Source: CALFMR01 sp035550595 (lineage in GTDB: Bacteria > Acidobacteriota > Vicinamibacteria > Vicinamibacterales > SCN-69-37). From it: a DNA stretch of 17,125 nucleotides. Below, one piece after another: positions 7,160 to 13,811 of this stretch. Within the stretch, counting starts at the first letter, position 1; every line of letters begins with the position of its first letter. The notes beneath the pieces were generated by a model that saw only the letters and a list, made by a program, of their open reading frames with translations, searched no databases and was not told the DNA's origin. Location of the stretch: assembly GCA_035550595.1 (NCBI GenBank), contig DASZOV010000055.1:1-17125 (forward strand), given 5' to 3'. Made by a program: the position numbers and the translations under genes.

Positions 7160-8288
7160 AAGTCCTGAGGAACGCGCCACCCGGCGTCCTGGCCACCGCG
7201 CCGGCCAGTTCCAAGCCAGTCAGCGCAGCCAGAATTTCGGCCACCGGCCGGCCCATCCGCTCGGCCAACGCATCGGCGGTCAGCGCTTCTCCGGGCCGAA
7301 GATCGAGCGCCAAGCCATTGGCGCTCAAGGGCTTGGCCGCCGAAGCGGCGGGAAGTTCCGCCCAGCCGATCTCCTCCAGGACGTCCCGTACAGTCTCGAC
7401 CACTCGGGCTCCATCCTTTATGAGAGCGTGGCAGCCGCGATGGCGGCCGGGCATGACCGGGCCGGGCACGGCGAGCACGTCGCGTCCCTGCTCGAGCGCG
7501 AGGCGGGCGGTGATGAGCGACCCGCTGCGCTCGGACGCCTCGACGACCACGACGGCGAGCGACAGGCCGCTGATGATGCGGTTACGCAGGGGAAAGTGCG
7601 GTGCGAGCGGCGGCGTTTCCGGCAGGTGCTCGGTGAGGAGCGCACCGCGCGCCGGGATCTCGGTAGCGATGTCTGCATGTTCGCGTGGATAGATGACGTC
7701 GATCCCCGAGCCCAGCACGGCGATCGTCACGCCGCCGGCATCGAGCGCCCCGCGATGCGCCGCCGCGTCGATGCCCCGCGCTAGGCCGCTGACGACGGTG
7801 AGTCCGGCCTCGGCGAGTTCGCGGCCGAGCTGCCGCGCCATGGCCAAGCCGGATGCCGTCGCTTGACGCGAACCGACCACGGCGACGGCTGGTGAGGTGA
7901 GCACGGCCGACACGCCGCGGATCCAGAGCACGAGAGGTGGATCCGCGATCTGCCGCAGACAATCCGGATAGGCGTCGTCGAAGACGGTGACGAGCGGCAC
8001 GCGCAGCCTCGCGGTCGCGTCGGCCGCCTGGCGCGCCCGTGCCCGTGCGTCCCGCACGCGAGTTGCCCGTTCGGCCGATGGGGTAATCAGTGCCTCCGCG
8101 GCGCGTTCCACGAGACCGCCCGCCATGACCGGCGGGTCCGTCGTGCCCAGGACATGGTCGCGAAACCAGCGGGCGGTTCGCGTATCGACGGGCGGCCGCA
8201 AGGCCGCAAGCGTCAGCAGGTCGTCCAATTCGCCAGGTGTGAGCTGTCCTCGTGTGCGCACGGCACCACGCCGTAGTGCAGCGCACAT
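7158..8288 (-). CDS. dprA: DNA-processing protein DprA
   Basis: A 376-residue Rossmann-fold protein that binds incoming single-stranded DNA and loads RecA during natural transformation. An N-terminal helical region (about 1-100) precedes the core. Core motifs are VAVVGSRQAT, VVSGLARGIDAAAHRGAL, VLGSGIDVIYP, HFPLRNRIISGLS, VVEASERSGSLITARLALEQ and VPGPVMPGRHRGCHALIKDGA. A small winged-helix-like C-terminal domain (LTADALAERMGRPVAEIL) follows. The frame stays open to 8441, but the ATG at 8288 gives the usual family length; the longer form would read through the divergent promoter region of the TPR gene. No strong Shine-Dalgarno precedes 8288, so the exact start is uncertain. It heads the dprA-topA-trmFO-xerC block and is one of two competence-type genes in the window (with comF). 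Confidence 0.92.
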   Translation of the reverse strand: MCAALRRGAVRTRGQLTPGELDDLLTLAALRPPVDTRTARWFRDHVLGTTDPPVMAGGLVERAAEALITPSAERATRVRDARARARQAADATARLRVPLVTVFDDAYPDCLRQIADPPLVLWIRGVSAVLTSPAVAVVGSRQATASGLAMARQLGRELAEAGLTVVSGLARGIDAAAHRGALDAGGVTIAVLGSGIDVIYPREHADIATEIPARGALLTEHLPETPPLAPHFPLRNRIISGLSLAVVVVEASERSGSLITARLALEQGRDVLAVPGPVMPGRHRGCHALIKDGARVVETVRDVLEEIGWAELPAASAAKPLSANGLALDLRPGEALTADALAERMGRPVAEILAALTGLELAGAVARTPGGAFLRT

Positions 8289-8446
8289 GCCACGAAAATT
8301 TGGAGAGCCGGACGCGTGGCCATTGTCACCGATGGATGGGCCCGCCAAGGCGTCGCGGCAATGATTTTGCAAAGTGCCGGTCCGCTCGGCCGCAATCAGC
8401 CGGCGCCACGCCCGGTGCCCGGAGTATATTTGGAGCGACATCGACG

Positions 8447-8800
8447 ATGCCCGTCCGTTTCGTTCTGATTCTCGCGCTCGTCCTGGGGTCGGTGGTGCCC
8501 GCCCTCGCCGATCGGCGTTCGGACGCCAAGGCGCAGGTGGAGTTCGGGATCACGGTCGCAGAGAAAGGGCTGTGGAAGGAAGCCACCAATCGATGGCAAA
8601 AAGCCGTCGAGATGGATCCCACCTACGGCGCCGCCTGGAACAACCTCGGCATCGGCTGCGAGCAGCTCGGCCGGTTCGACGACGCGCGAAAGGCGTACGA
8701 GAAGGCACTCGAGCTCGAGCCCGACAACACGCTCATCCGCAACAACTACGATCTCTTCCGGGAGATTTATGACCGCCAGAACCGCCGCCGCGATCGCTAG
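8447..8800 (+). CDS. Small exported tetratricopeptide-repeat (TPR) protein
   Basis: A 117-residue protein with a signal peptide (MPVRFVLILALVLGSVVPALA, likely cut before DRR) and two TPR units at about 35-100. The units include EATNRWQKAVEMDPTYGAAW and ARKAYEKALELEPDNTLIRN. The ATG at 8447 is chosen over the longer frame from 8252 because it begins the signal peptide and has GGAG 11 bases upstream. The last 32 bases overlap the next gene, whose Shine-Dalgarno lies within this one, so the two are probably translationally coupled. It likely acts in the periplasm as a protein-interaction scaffold, perhaps for the lipoprotein encoded next. The specific function is not recognisable. Confidence 0.85.
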   Translation: MPVRFVLILALVLGSVVPALADRRSDAKAQVEFGITVAEKGLWKEATNRWQKAVEMDPTYGAAWNNLGIGCEQLGRFDDARKAYEKALELEPDNTLIRNNYDLFREIYDRQNRRRDR

Positions 8801-9560
8801 CGTAGGCTTCGTGCTGGCTGCGGCCGGCTGCGCGAGCTTCGTCGAGATCCCGGTCGAGATTCCCATCCAGTCGAAGTTCGACGTCTCGGCGTTCCAGCGC
8901 GTGCTCATCGCCGGCTTTCTGCCGGCTGGCTCGAAGAGTATCGATCCCAACACGGAGACGGCGCGGCTGCTCCGCAGCCAATTGCGCTCGAAGCAGGATC
9001 TGCGCGTCATCGACTCGGACGCGATCTCGCTCGTCGACGCCGTCAACGAACAGCGGACGGGTGCAGGGACCGCGGCCGCGCCGGCTACTCCTCCGTCAAC
9101 GGCGCCGACGGCCGCCAAAGCCGCTGTCCTGCCCGACGCGCAGGCGCTCGCCGGTTATCAGGGCATCTTCAAGGACGCGGCGTTCTGGAAGAAGATCGGC
9201 GACGAATACGACCATCCGCTCATCGTCACCGGCTCGGTCCTGTTCGACGAGATCACGAAGAGCGGCGAAGTCTCACGTCCCCAGGCCTACCGGGATGCCG
9301 AAGGCCATGAACAGTACCGGTCGGTTCGCCAAGTCCAGAACATGAAGGGCTACTCGCTGTCGCCGACGTTCATTTTCATCGACGGACGCACGGGCGAGCA
9401 GTTGTACACCGAGACGTATCACGAGGAAGCCCTGTACCCGCCGGACCAGAACACGCCGGCGCTGTCGTCGTACTTCGAGCTCATGGACAAGCTCCTGCCG
9501 AGCTTCCTGAACACGCTGAGCACGCAGAAGATCCGCGGCACCCGGGTGTTGCTGAAGTAG
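8769..9560 (+). CDS. Putative lipoprotein, CsgG/penicillin-binding-protein-activator-like N-terminal region
   Basis: A 263-residue protein with a short N-terminal hydrophobic segment ending in LAAAGC, with Cys21 as likely lipidation site. The lipobox is imperfect because position -3 is Ala, not Leu. Residue +2 is Ala, so outer-membrane sorting is plausible. After a repeated VEIPVEIPIQ stretch, the part FQRVLIAGFLPAG...ETARLLRSQL...LRVID recalls CsgG/LpoB-type alpha/beta domains, but this is a shape resemblance only. An Ala/Thr/Pro-rich linker lies at about 98-118. The C-terminal half (GSVLFDEI, FIFIDGRTGEQLY, ALSSYFELMDKLLPSFLNTL) looks folded and conserved. Start: GGGAG lies directly upstream of ATG inside the TPR gene, 32-base overlap. 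Function unknown; probably works with the TPR protein at the envelope. Confidence 0.75.
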   Translation: MTARTAAAIASVGFVLAAAGCASFVEIPVEIPIQSKFDVSAFQRVLIAGFLPAGSKSIDPNTETARLLRSQLRSKQDLRVIDSDAISLVDAVNEQRTGAGTAAAPATPPSTAPTAAKAAVLPDAQALAGYQGIFKDAAFWKKIGDEYDHPLIVTGSVLFDEITKSGEVSRPQAYRDAEGHEQYRSVRQVQNMKGYSLSPTFIFIDGRTGEQLYTETYHEEALYPPDQNTPALSSYFELMDKLLPSFLNTLSTQKIRGTRVLLK

Positions 9561-9563
9561 GCG

Positions 9564-9580
9564 CCGCCCGGCCCGGGCGG
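9564..9580 (+). terminator. GC hairpin just after the lipoprotein stop
   Basis: CCGCCCG (9564-9570), loop GCC, then CGGGCGG (9574-9580) form a perfect 7-bp stem three bases after the lipoprotein stop. There is no T-run behind it, so it is at best a weak or factor-assisted terminator separating the envelope pair from the ribosomal cluster. Confidence 0.35.
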
Positions 9581-9595
9581 ATGCCGACCTTGCCA

Positions 9596-9667
9596 CGACG
9601 TGGAGGCTGGTGTTAGCCTTGGAGGTTCCAGATCGGGCCGCGCCTGGCGCTATGGCCCGCCACGTCG
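9596..9667 (+). promoter_or_regulatory. Structured RNA leader upstream of rplU (candidate r-protein autoregulatory element)
   Basis: Seventy-two bases fold as a closed multi-helix junction. P1 pairs CGACGTGG (9596-9603) with CCACGTCG (9660-9667), 8 bp. P2 is AGGCT/AGCCT (9604-9608 with 9615-9619). P3 is TGGA/TCCA (9620-9623 with 9627-9630). P4 is CGGGCC/GGCCCG (9634-9639 with 9654-9659), continued by GCGC/GCGC around loop CTG with a TAT bulge. All helices abut except three bases between P3 and P4, giving 27 Watson-Crick pairs. The rplU Shine-Dalgarno GGGGAG (9671-9676) follows immediately. Ribosomal-protein leaders upstream of rplU-rpmA are known from Bacillus (L21 leader); that this is an equivalent is inference. 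Confidence 0.5.
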
Positions 9668-9685
9668 GTTGGGGAGCCATCTCAC

Positions 9686-10000
9686 ATGTTCGCAATCGTT
9701 GAAGCCGGTGGCCGGCAGGAAAAACTCGCCCCGGGCGCGCTCGTTCTCGTCGATCGGCTCGAAGCCGAACCGGGAGCCGAAGTGACGTTCGACAAGGTGC
9801 TGCTCGTCGAGACCGACGGCGGCGAGGTCATGACGGGTGCGCCCTATCTCGGCGGCGCCTCGGTCACGGCAGTCGTCGAGGCCCAGACCAAGGCGAAGAA
9901 GATCCGCGTCTTCAAGACGAAGCGCCGCAAGCAGTATCGGCGCACGCAGGGTCACCGTACCGAACAGACGCGCGTGCGCGTCACGAGCATCAACGTCTGA
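9686..10000 (+). CDS. rplU: 50S ribosomal protein L21
   Basis: A 104-residue large-subunit protein, normal length, starting MFAIVEAGGRQEKL and containing the family features VTFDKVLLVE and the basic 23S-binding tail KTKRRKQYRRTQGHRTEQTR. The start has GGGGAG nine bases upstream. It is the first gene of rplU-rpmA-obgE-nadD-rsfS, the standard order for ribosome and assembly genes. A compact leader structure precedes it and may provide feedback control. Confidence 0.97.
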   Translation: MFAIVEAGGRQEKLAPGALVLVDRLEAEPGAEVTFDKVLLVETDGGEVMTGAPYLGGASVTAVVEAQTKAKKIRVFKTKRRKQYRRTQGHRTEQTRVRVTSINV

Positions 10001-10007
10001 TTGTCCC

Positions 10008-10022
10008 GGCGCCCGCGGCGCC
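10008..10022 (+). other. Perfect 6-bp hairpin between rplU and rpmA
   Basis: GGCGCC (10008-10013), loop CGC, GGCGCC (10017-10022). It occupies the 41-base gap between rplU and rpmA. It could stabilise or process the message; with no T-run it is unlikely to end transcription. Confidence 0.35.
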
Positions 10023-10041
10023 AGAATGACCGAGTGTCTCC

Positions 10042-10305
10042 ATGGCTCACAAAAAAGGTCAAGGCAGTTCCCGCAACGGCCGCGACAGCAACTCGCAGCG
10101 ACTGGGCGTCAAGCGATTCGACGGCAACCTCGTGCCCGGCGGGTCGATTCTCGTCCGCCAGCGGGGGCGCCGCTTCAAGCCCGGCCTGAACGTCGGGCTC
10201 GGCAAAGACGACACGCTCTTCGCCAAGGTGACCGGCCGCGTCAAGTTCTCCGACCACGGCGCGCGCGGACGGGTCATCAGCATCCTGCCTGACGAAACTC
10301 GCTAA
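10042..10305 (+). CDS. rpmA: 50S ribosomal protein L27
   Basis: An 87-residue protein beginning MAHKKGQGSSRNGRDSNSQR, the classic L27 N-terminus that reaches the peptidyl-transferase centre. The ATG is followed directly by AHKKG, so it lacks the cleavable N-terminal extension seen in Firmicutes. QRGRRFKPGLNVGLGKDDTL and GRVKFSDH are also typical. The site before ATG holds no good Shine-Dalgarno (a GAG within CCGAGTGTCTCC), so it may depend on coupling with rplU, 41 bases upstream. Confidence 0.97.
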   Translation: MAHKKGQGSSRNGRDSNSQRLGVKRFDGNLVPGGSILVRQRGRRFKPGLNVGLGKDDTLFAKVTGRVKFSDHGARGRVISILPDETR

Positions 10306-10369
10306 ACTTGGAAGCAGCCGGAGGCGGACGCGCGAGCACGCGCGGGCCGTTCCGGCTGGAGCTCCAAGT
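10306..10369 (+). promoter_or_regulatory. Long nested hairpin filling the rpmA-obgE gap
   Basis: Three nested helices start immediately after the rpmA stop: ACTTGGA/TCCAAGT (10306-10312 with 10363-10369), AGCCGGA/TCCGGCT (10316-10322 with 10351-10357), and CGCGCG/CGCGCG around loop AGCA near 10329-10344. The only Shine-Dalgarno-like GGAG before obgE (10358-10361) lies in the unpaired 3' internal loop between the outer two helices. The element could attenuate transcription, control obgE translation or be an RNase site. Confidence 0.45.
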
Positions 10370-10374
10370 CCTTC

Positions 10375-11424
10375 ATGTTCGTCGACGAAGTCGACATTCA
10401 CGTCCAGGCCGGCGACGGCGGCAACGGCTGCCTGAGCTTTCGGCGCGAAACCCGGGTCCCCCGCGGGGGACCGAATGGCGGCGATGGCGGACGCGGCGGC
10501 TCGATCTACCTCGTCGCCAGCCCGCACCACAACACGCTCGTCGCCTACCGCTTCCATCCGCAGTTCAAGGCCCCGCGGGGCCGACACGGCGAAGGCTCCA
10601 ACCGGACGGGTCAGAATGGCGACGACCTCGTCCTCGAGGTCCCGCCGGGTACGGCCGTCTATGACATCAGCGCTGACGGGGACACCGTTCCGCTCGCGGA
10701 CCTGACGGCCATCGGCGACCGCGTGCTCATCGCACGGGGAGGACGCGGGGGACGTGGGAACGCCGCCTTCGCCACGTCGACCAATCGCGCGCCGAGACGC
10801 GTCGAGCCGGGCGGCTCGGGCGAAGTGCGGGACTTGAAGCTGCGGCTGAAGCTCATCGCCGACGTCGGCCTCGTGGGCTTCCCCAACGCCGGCAAGAGCA
10901 CGCTCATCGCTCGTTTGTCGGCGGCGCGGCCCAAGATTGCCGACTACCCGTTCACGACCCTCACGCCGAACCTCGGCGTCGTCCAGCTCAGCGACGATCG
11001 ATCGTTCGTCGTGGCCGACGTGCCCGGGCTCGTCGAAGGCGCGCACCACGGCCACGGCCTGGGCACGCGGTTTCTTGCGCATCTGGAACGGACGAAGGTG
11101 CTCCTCCACGTGATCGACGTGTCGTCGGCATCAGGGCGCGATCCGGTCGAGGACTACGACGTGATCTGCCGCGAGCTCGAGCTCTTCGCCGGCCTCGACG
11201 ACGACCCGGCGCGCGCGCTGGCGGAGAAGCCACGGATGGCCGCAGCCAACAAGATCGATGCGCTCGACGATCCCGATCGGCTGGCGCGGCTCGAGGCGCA
11301 CCTGGCGCGGGCGGGCGTGCCGCTGTTTCCGATCTCGGCCGTCACGGGCGAGGGCGTGGACGCGCTCGCCGAAGCCATGTGGCGCGAAGTCGCGCGCGAG
11401 CCGGCCGGGGCCGAGTCTCGATGA
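10375..11424 (+). CDS. obgE: GTPase Obg/CgtA
   Basis: A 349-residue GTPase that binds the 50S subunit and acts in late ribosome assembly and stress signalling. The glycine-rich Obg fold spans about 1-160, starting MFVDEVDIHVQAGDGGNG with many GG repeats (GGPNGGDGGRGGS). The G domain has G1 GFPNAGKS at 168-175, switch I YPFTTLTPN at 191-199, G3 DVPG at 215-218, G4 NKID at 292-295 and G5 SAVTG at 321-325. It ends near the G domain and lacks the extra OCT domain of some Firmicutes homologues. The stop overlaps the nadD start as ATGA. The start codon follows a structured gap in which GGAG is 13 bases away. Confidence 0.97.
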   Translation: MFVDEVDIHVQAGDGGNGCLSFRRETRVPRGGPNGGDGGRGGSIYLVASPHHNTLVAYRFHPQFKAPRGRHGEGSNRTGQNGDDLVLEVPPGTAVYDISADGDTVPLADLTAIGDRVLIARGGRGGRGNAAFATSTNRAPRRVEPGGSGEVRDLKLRLKLIADVGLVGFPNAGKSTLIARLSAARPKIADYPFTTLTPNLGVVQLSDDRSFVVADVPGLVEGAHHGHGLGTRFLAHLERTKVLLHVIDVSSASGRDPVEDYDVICRELELFAGLDDDPARALAEKPRMAAANKIDALDDPDRLARLEAHLARAGVPLFPISAVTGEGVDALAEAMWREVAREPAGAESR

Positions 11425-12077
11425 GGCTGGGACTCTTCGGCGGGACGTTCGACCCCGTCCATCGTGGCCATCTGGACGTCGCACGTGCCGCGCAGCGTGC
11501 CGTCGGTCTGGATGATCTTTGGTGGCTGCCGGCACCCGCGCCGCCGCACCGGACGCGGCCTCAGGTCTCGGCGTATCACCGCTTCGCCATGGTGGCGCTG
11601 GCCGTCCAGGACGAGCCGGGCATGATCGTGTCTGACTTCGAAATGGACGTGCCGGGCCCGACCTACGCGTCGGACACGCTCGCTCGCCTCCGCGCTGACG
11701 GACGGACGCCGGGGTCGCTCTTCTTCATCACGGGCGCCGACGCCTTCCGCGACATCCCGCAGTGGAAAGACTACCCGCGTCTGCTCGACACGGCGCACTT
11801 CGTGGTCGTCTCACGCCCGGGTGCGCCGGTCGCCGCGTTGCGCGACCAACTGCCAGCCCTCGCCGGCCGCATGGTTCACGACCCGCACGACGCGCGAGAG
11901 GAACCACGCATCGTCCTCGTCGATGCGTCGACCGCCAACGTCTCGTCGACCGATGTCAGACAGACCGTGGCAGCGGGCGGCGGACTCCAGTCGCTCGTGC
12001 CGCCGAGCGTGGCCACCTATATCGATCGCCATCGTCTCTACGCGTTGTCCGCACCGAACTCCAAGGGAACCGCATGA
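11421..12077 (+). CDS. nadD: Nicotinate-nucleotide adenylyltransferase
   Basis: A 218-residue enzyme that joins NaMN and ATP to deaminated NAD in NAD synthesis. The N-terminal nucleotidyltransferase motif GGTFDPVHRGH (7-17, with H14 and H17) and C-terminal SSTDVR (175-180, the ISSTxIR site) are present, as are FFITGADAF and FEMDVPGPTYASDTL. The start is the ATG at 11421, overlapping the obgE stop (ATGA), because the family begins MxxGLFGGTFDP. A frame from 11379 exists but adds a basic tail inside obgE. Translation coupling to obgE is likely. Confidence 0.96.
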   Translation: MRLGLFGGTFDPVHRGHLDVARAAQRAVGLDDLWWLPAPAPPHRTRPQVSAYHRFAMVALAVQDEPGMIVSDFEMDVPGPTYASDTLARLRADGRTPGSLFFITGADAFRDIPQWKDYPRLLDTAHFVVVSRPGAPVAALRDQLPALAGRMVHDPHDAREEPRIVLVDASTANVSSTDVRQTVAAGGGLQSLVPPSVATYIDRHRLYALSAPNSKGTA

Positions 12078-12463
12078 CGAAGACACCGACGCGCCGGCCC
12101 CGTAAACGTTCGACTGGTCCGACTCTGTCCAGCGAGTTGACGCGCGCGATTGCCGCAGCCCTCGAGAAGCAGGCCACCGATGTCGTCGTGCTCGACCTGC
12201 GGCAGGCGTCGGCATTCACCGACTTCTTCGTGATCTGCACGGGGCGCAACGCGCGCCAGGTCGAAGCCATCGCCGAGGCAGTGCGCGAGACGCTCGCGGC
12301 GCACGGCACCAAACCGGCGCTCGTCGAGGGGCTGAAGCGCGCCGAGTGGGTGCTCATCGACTACTTCGACTTCGTCGTCCACGTCTTCACGCCCGCCATG
12401 CGCGAGTTCTACGGCCTCGAACGGCTCTGGGGCGACGCGCAGCGGATCGACGTCTCGGCCTGA
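12074..12463 (+). CDS. rsfS: Ribosome silencing factor RsfS
   Basis: A 129-residue protein that binds L14 and blocks joining of 30S and 50S subunits when nutrients are scarce. The family core starts near 18 and holds VLDLRQASAFTDFFVICTGR, W92, DYFDFVVHVFTPAMREFYGLE and RLWGDAQ. The first 14 residues are a basic, Thr/Arg-rich extension that may not be conserved. The ATG at 12074 overlaps the nadD stop (ATGA), with AAGGG five bases before. The usual next gene in many bacteria, rlmH, is not here; comF follows after 54 bases. Confidence 0.95.
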   Translation: MTKTPTRRPRKRSTGPTLSSELTRAIAAALEKQATDVVVLDLRQASAFTDFFVICTGRNARQVEAIAEAVRETLAAHGTKPALVEGLKRAEWVLIDYFDFVVHVFTPAMREFYGLERLWGDAQRIDVSA

Positions 12464-12475
12464 ACGAGGTCTGGC

Positions 12476-12500
12476 TGCCAGAAACTGGCAACCCGGTTGC
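12476..12500 (+). other. Two mutually exclusive small hairpins after rsfS
   Basis: TGCCAG-AAA-CTGGCA (12476-12490) and GCAAC-CCG-GTTGC (12488-12500) share three bases and cannot form together. They lie 13 bases after rsfS and before comF. No T-run follows. This may end the ribosomal operon weakly or be chance. Confidence 0.25.
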
Positions 12501-12517
12501 ATCGTCGGGCCGCAGCC

Positions 12518-13306
12518 ATGTGGCTCTCCGACGCGGCCAACGCGACGGTCCGTCTGTTCCTGGCGCCCGTGTGCCTGTGCTGCCGAACGCCACTCGACAC
12601 GCCGCTCCGAAGTCCTGTCTGTCCGGCCTGCTGGCGCGGCATCACGGCAATCACGCCGCCACGCTGCGCGATCTGCGGCGACGCGTTGTCGGCCTTCGAC
12701 GCGGACGGCGATCTGTGCGCACGGTGTGAGACCGAGCCGCCGCCCTTTTCCTGCGCGCGGAGTGCCGGCCGATACGATGGACCGCTGCGCGAGTTGATCC
12801 ACGCGCTCAAATACCGTCACTGTCGGGCGCTCGCCGGGCCACTCGCGGCGATGACCGTCGGAGCGAGTCGTGACGTCCTGAGCGGAGCCGATGCTCTCGT
12901 CCCCGTGCCGCTGCATCCATGGCGAGCGTTCACGCGCGGTTTCAATCAGGCCGACGACCTGGCGCGCGCGATGGGCGTTCCTGTCTGGCGCGTGCTGCGA
13001 CGGACGCGCGGCGGACCAGCGCAGGTCACGCTGTCGGCCACCGAGCGCCACGCGAACGTGCGTGGTGCATTTGCCCTGACGCGCAGAGTGGCGACCTCAA
13101 CCGTGATGAGACGACGGTTGGCGCACTCGACCGTCGTGGTCGTCGATGACGTGATGACAACGGGCGCGACGATCGCCGCCTGCTGCCGCGTCTTGGCGGA
13201 TGCGGGCGTCAGGGACGTGCGGGCGTTGACGGTGGCTCGAGCGCCGACGCCACCACACGCGCGACGGCTGTCGCCACGTCATCCGGCGTCTGCGAGCCGT
13301 CGATGA
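12518..13306 (+). CDS. comF: ComF-family phosphoribosyltransferase-like protein
   Basis: A 262-residue double-zinc ComF protein, linked in other bacteria to DNA uptake in natural transformation. Eight cysteines form four pairs (C19/C22, C35/C38, C50/C53, C67/C70). A hydrophilic part follows, then LIHALKYRHCRALA, the segment VPVPLHPWRAFTRGFNQADDLA and the PRPP-binding VVVVDDVMTTGAT at 206-218. The ATG at 12518 is chosen; a TTG at 12497 in the same frame is possible, and neither has a clear Shine-Dalgarno. The gene overlaps the convergent tmk by 98 bases, covering residues 231-262, including the last core strand (VRDVRALTVAR). Biochemical role is not settled in the family. Confidence 0.88.
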   Translation: MWLSDAANATVRLFLAPVCLCCRTPLDTPLRSPVCPACWRGITAITPPRCAICGDALSAFDADGDLCARCETEPPPFSCARSAGRYDGPLRELIHALKYRHCRALAGPLAAMTVGASRDVLSGADALVPVPLHPWRAFTRGFNQADDLARAMGVPVWRVLRRTRGGPAQVTLSATERHANVRGAFALTRRVATSTVMRRRLAHSTVVVVDDVMTTGATIAACCRVLADAGVRDVRALTVARAPTPPHARRLSPRHPASASRR

Positions 13307-13811
13307 CGGCCCAGCGCGGACCAGACGCCTGACGCCGATAGCTGTCGCGGACGCGCGATAGAAGGCCCATGTCGCGCTCGTAGCGATCGCGACCCGCCGA
13401 CTTGCGCGCCACGGCCGTCTCCGGCGCGATGTCGAGCAGTAGCGTCAGCGACGTCTCGGGCAGGTGGCGCTGGATGTCGTCGAGCCACGCTGGATCGAGC
13501 CCCTGCGCCTCACCGTAGGCGATGCTCGACGCGCGATACCGGTCGCAGATGACGATGTCTCCCGCCTCGAGCCAGGAGCGAAGGCGCGGCCGGAGCTCGA
13601 AGCGGTTGGCGACGTAGAGCAACTGCATGACCTCGGGTCCGAAGTCGCGCTCACCCGCCAGCGCGCGCTGGATCTCCTGGCCGATCGGTGTGCCGTAGTC
13701 GGGAAACGACACGACGCGCACTTTGCGGCCGTCCTGTTCCAGCCGCGCGCGCAGATGTCGCGCCTGTGTCTCCTTGCCGCTCTGATCGAGACCTTCGAAC
13801 GCGATGAGCAT
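13209..13811 (-). CDS. tmk: Thymidylate kinase (dTMP kinase)
   Basis: A 200-residue kinase making dTDP from dTMP. The P-loop is FEGLDQSGKETQ at 5-16, where Glu replaces the common Ser before Thr. The DRY motif at 90-92 with SSIAYGEAQG, and the LID-like arginines in GRDRYERDMGLLSRVRDSY, fit the family. Two starts are possible: GTG at 13823 (MGRVMLIAFEG) or ATG at 13811. The latter is chosen because it sits in TGATG with the lysA stop and begins the family-typical MLIAFEG. Thus lysA and tmk are probably translationally coupled on the minus strand. The last 32 codons overlap comF on the other strand. Confidence 0.9.
   Translation of the reverse strand: MLIAFEGLDQSGKETQARHLRARLEQDGRKVRVVSFPDYGTPIGQEIQRALAGERDFGPEVMQLLYVANRFELRPRLRSWLEAGDIVICDRYRASSIAYGEAQGLDPAWLDDIQRHLPETSLTLLLDIAPETAVARKSAGRDRYERDMGLLSRVRDSYRRQASGPRWAVIDGSQTPDDVATAVARVVASALEPPSTPARP

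Noticed and set aside
8425..8430. TATATT as a -10 box for the TPR gene
   Set aside because: There is no -35 or extended -10, and the implied start near 8437 would exclude the GGAG that looks like the ribosome-binding site.
8289..8441. N-terminal extension of DprA starting at MSLQIYS
   Set aside because: It adds 51 residues without family similarity and runs through the divergent promoter region; the ATG at 8288 gives normal DprA length.
9590..9619. rplU promoter with TTGCCA and TAGCCT, 18-base spacer
   Set aside because: The -10 match is weak (three of six) and the start would fall inside the nested leader structure, which implies transcription from further upstream.
9596..9667. tRNA gene, because of the 72-base cloverleaf-like fold
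   Set aside because: There is no seven-base anticodon loop, no T-loop GTTC sequence and the arms have wrong lengths (loops of 6, 3 and 3 bases). It fits an mRNA leader better.
11379..11420. Longer nadD start giving MARSRARAGRGR...
   Set aside because: The family begins at MxxGLFGGTFDP, and the ATG at 11421 forms a typical ATGA overlap with obgE; the extension is obgE read in another frame.
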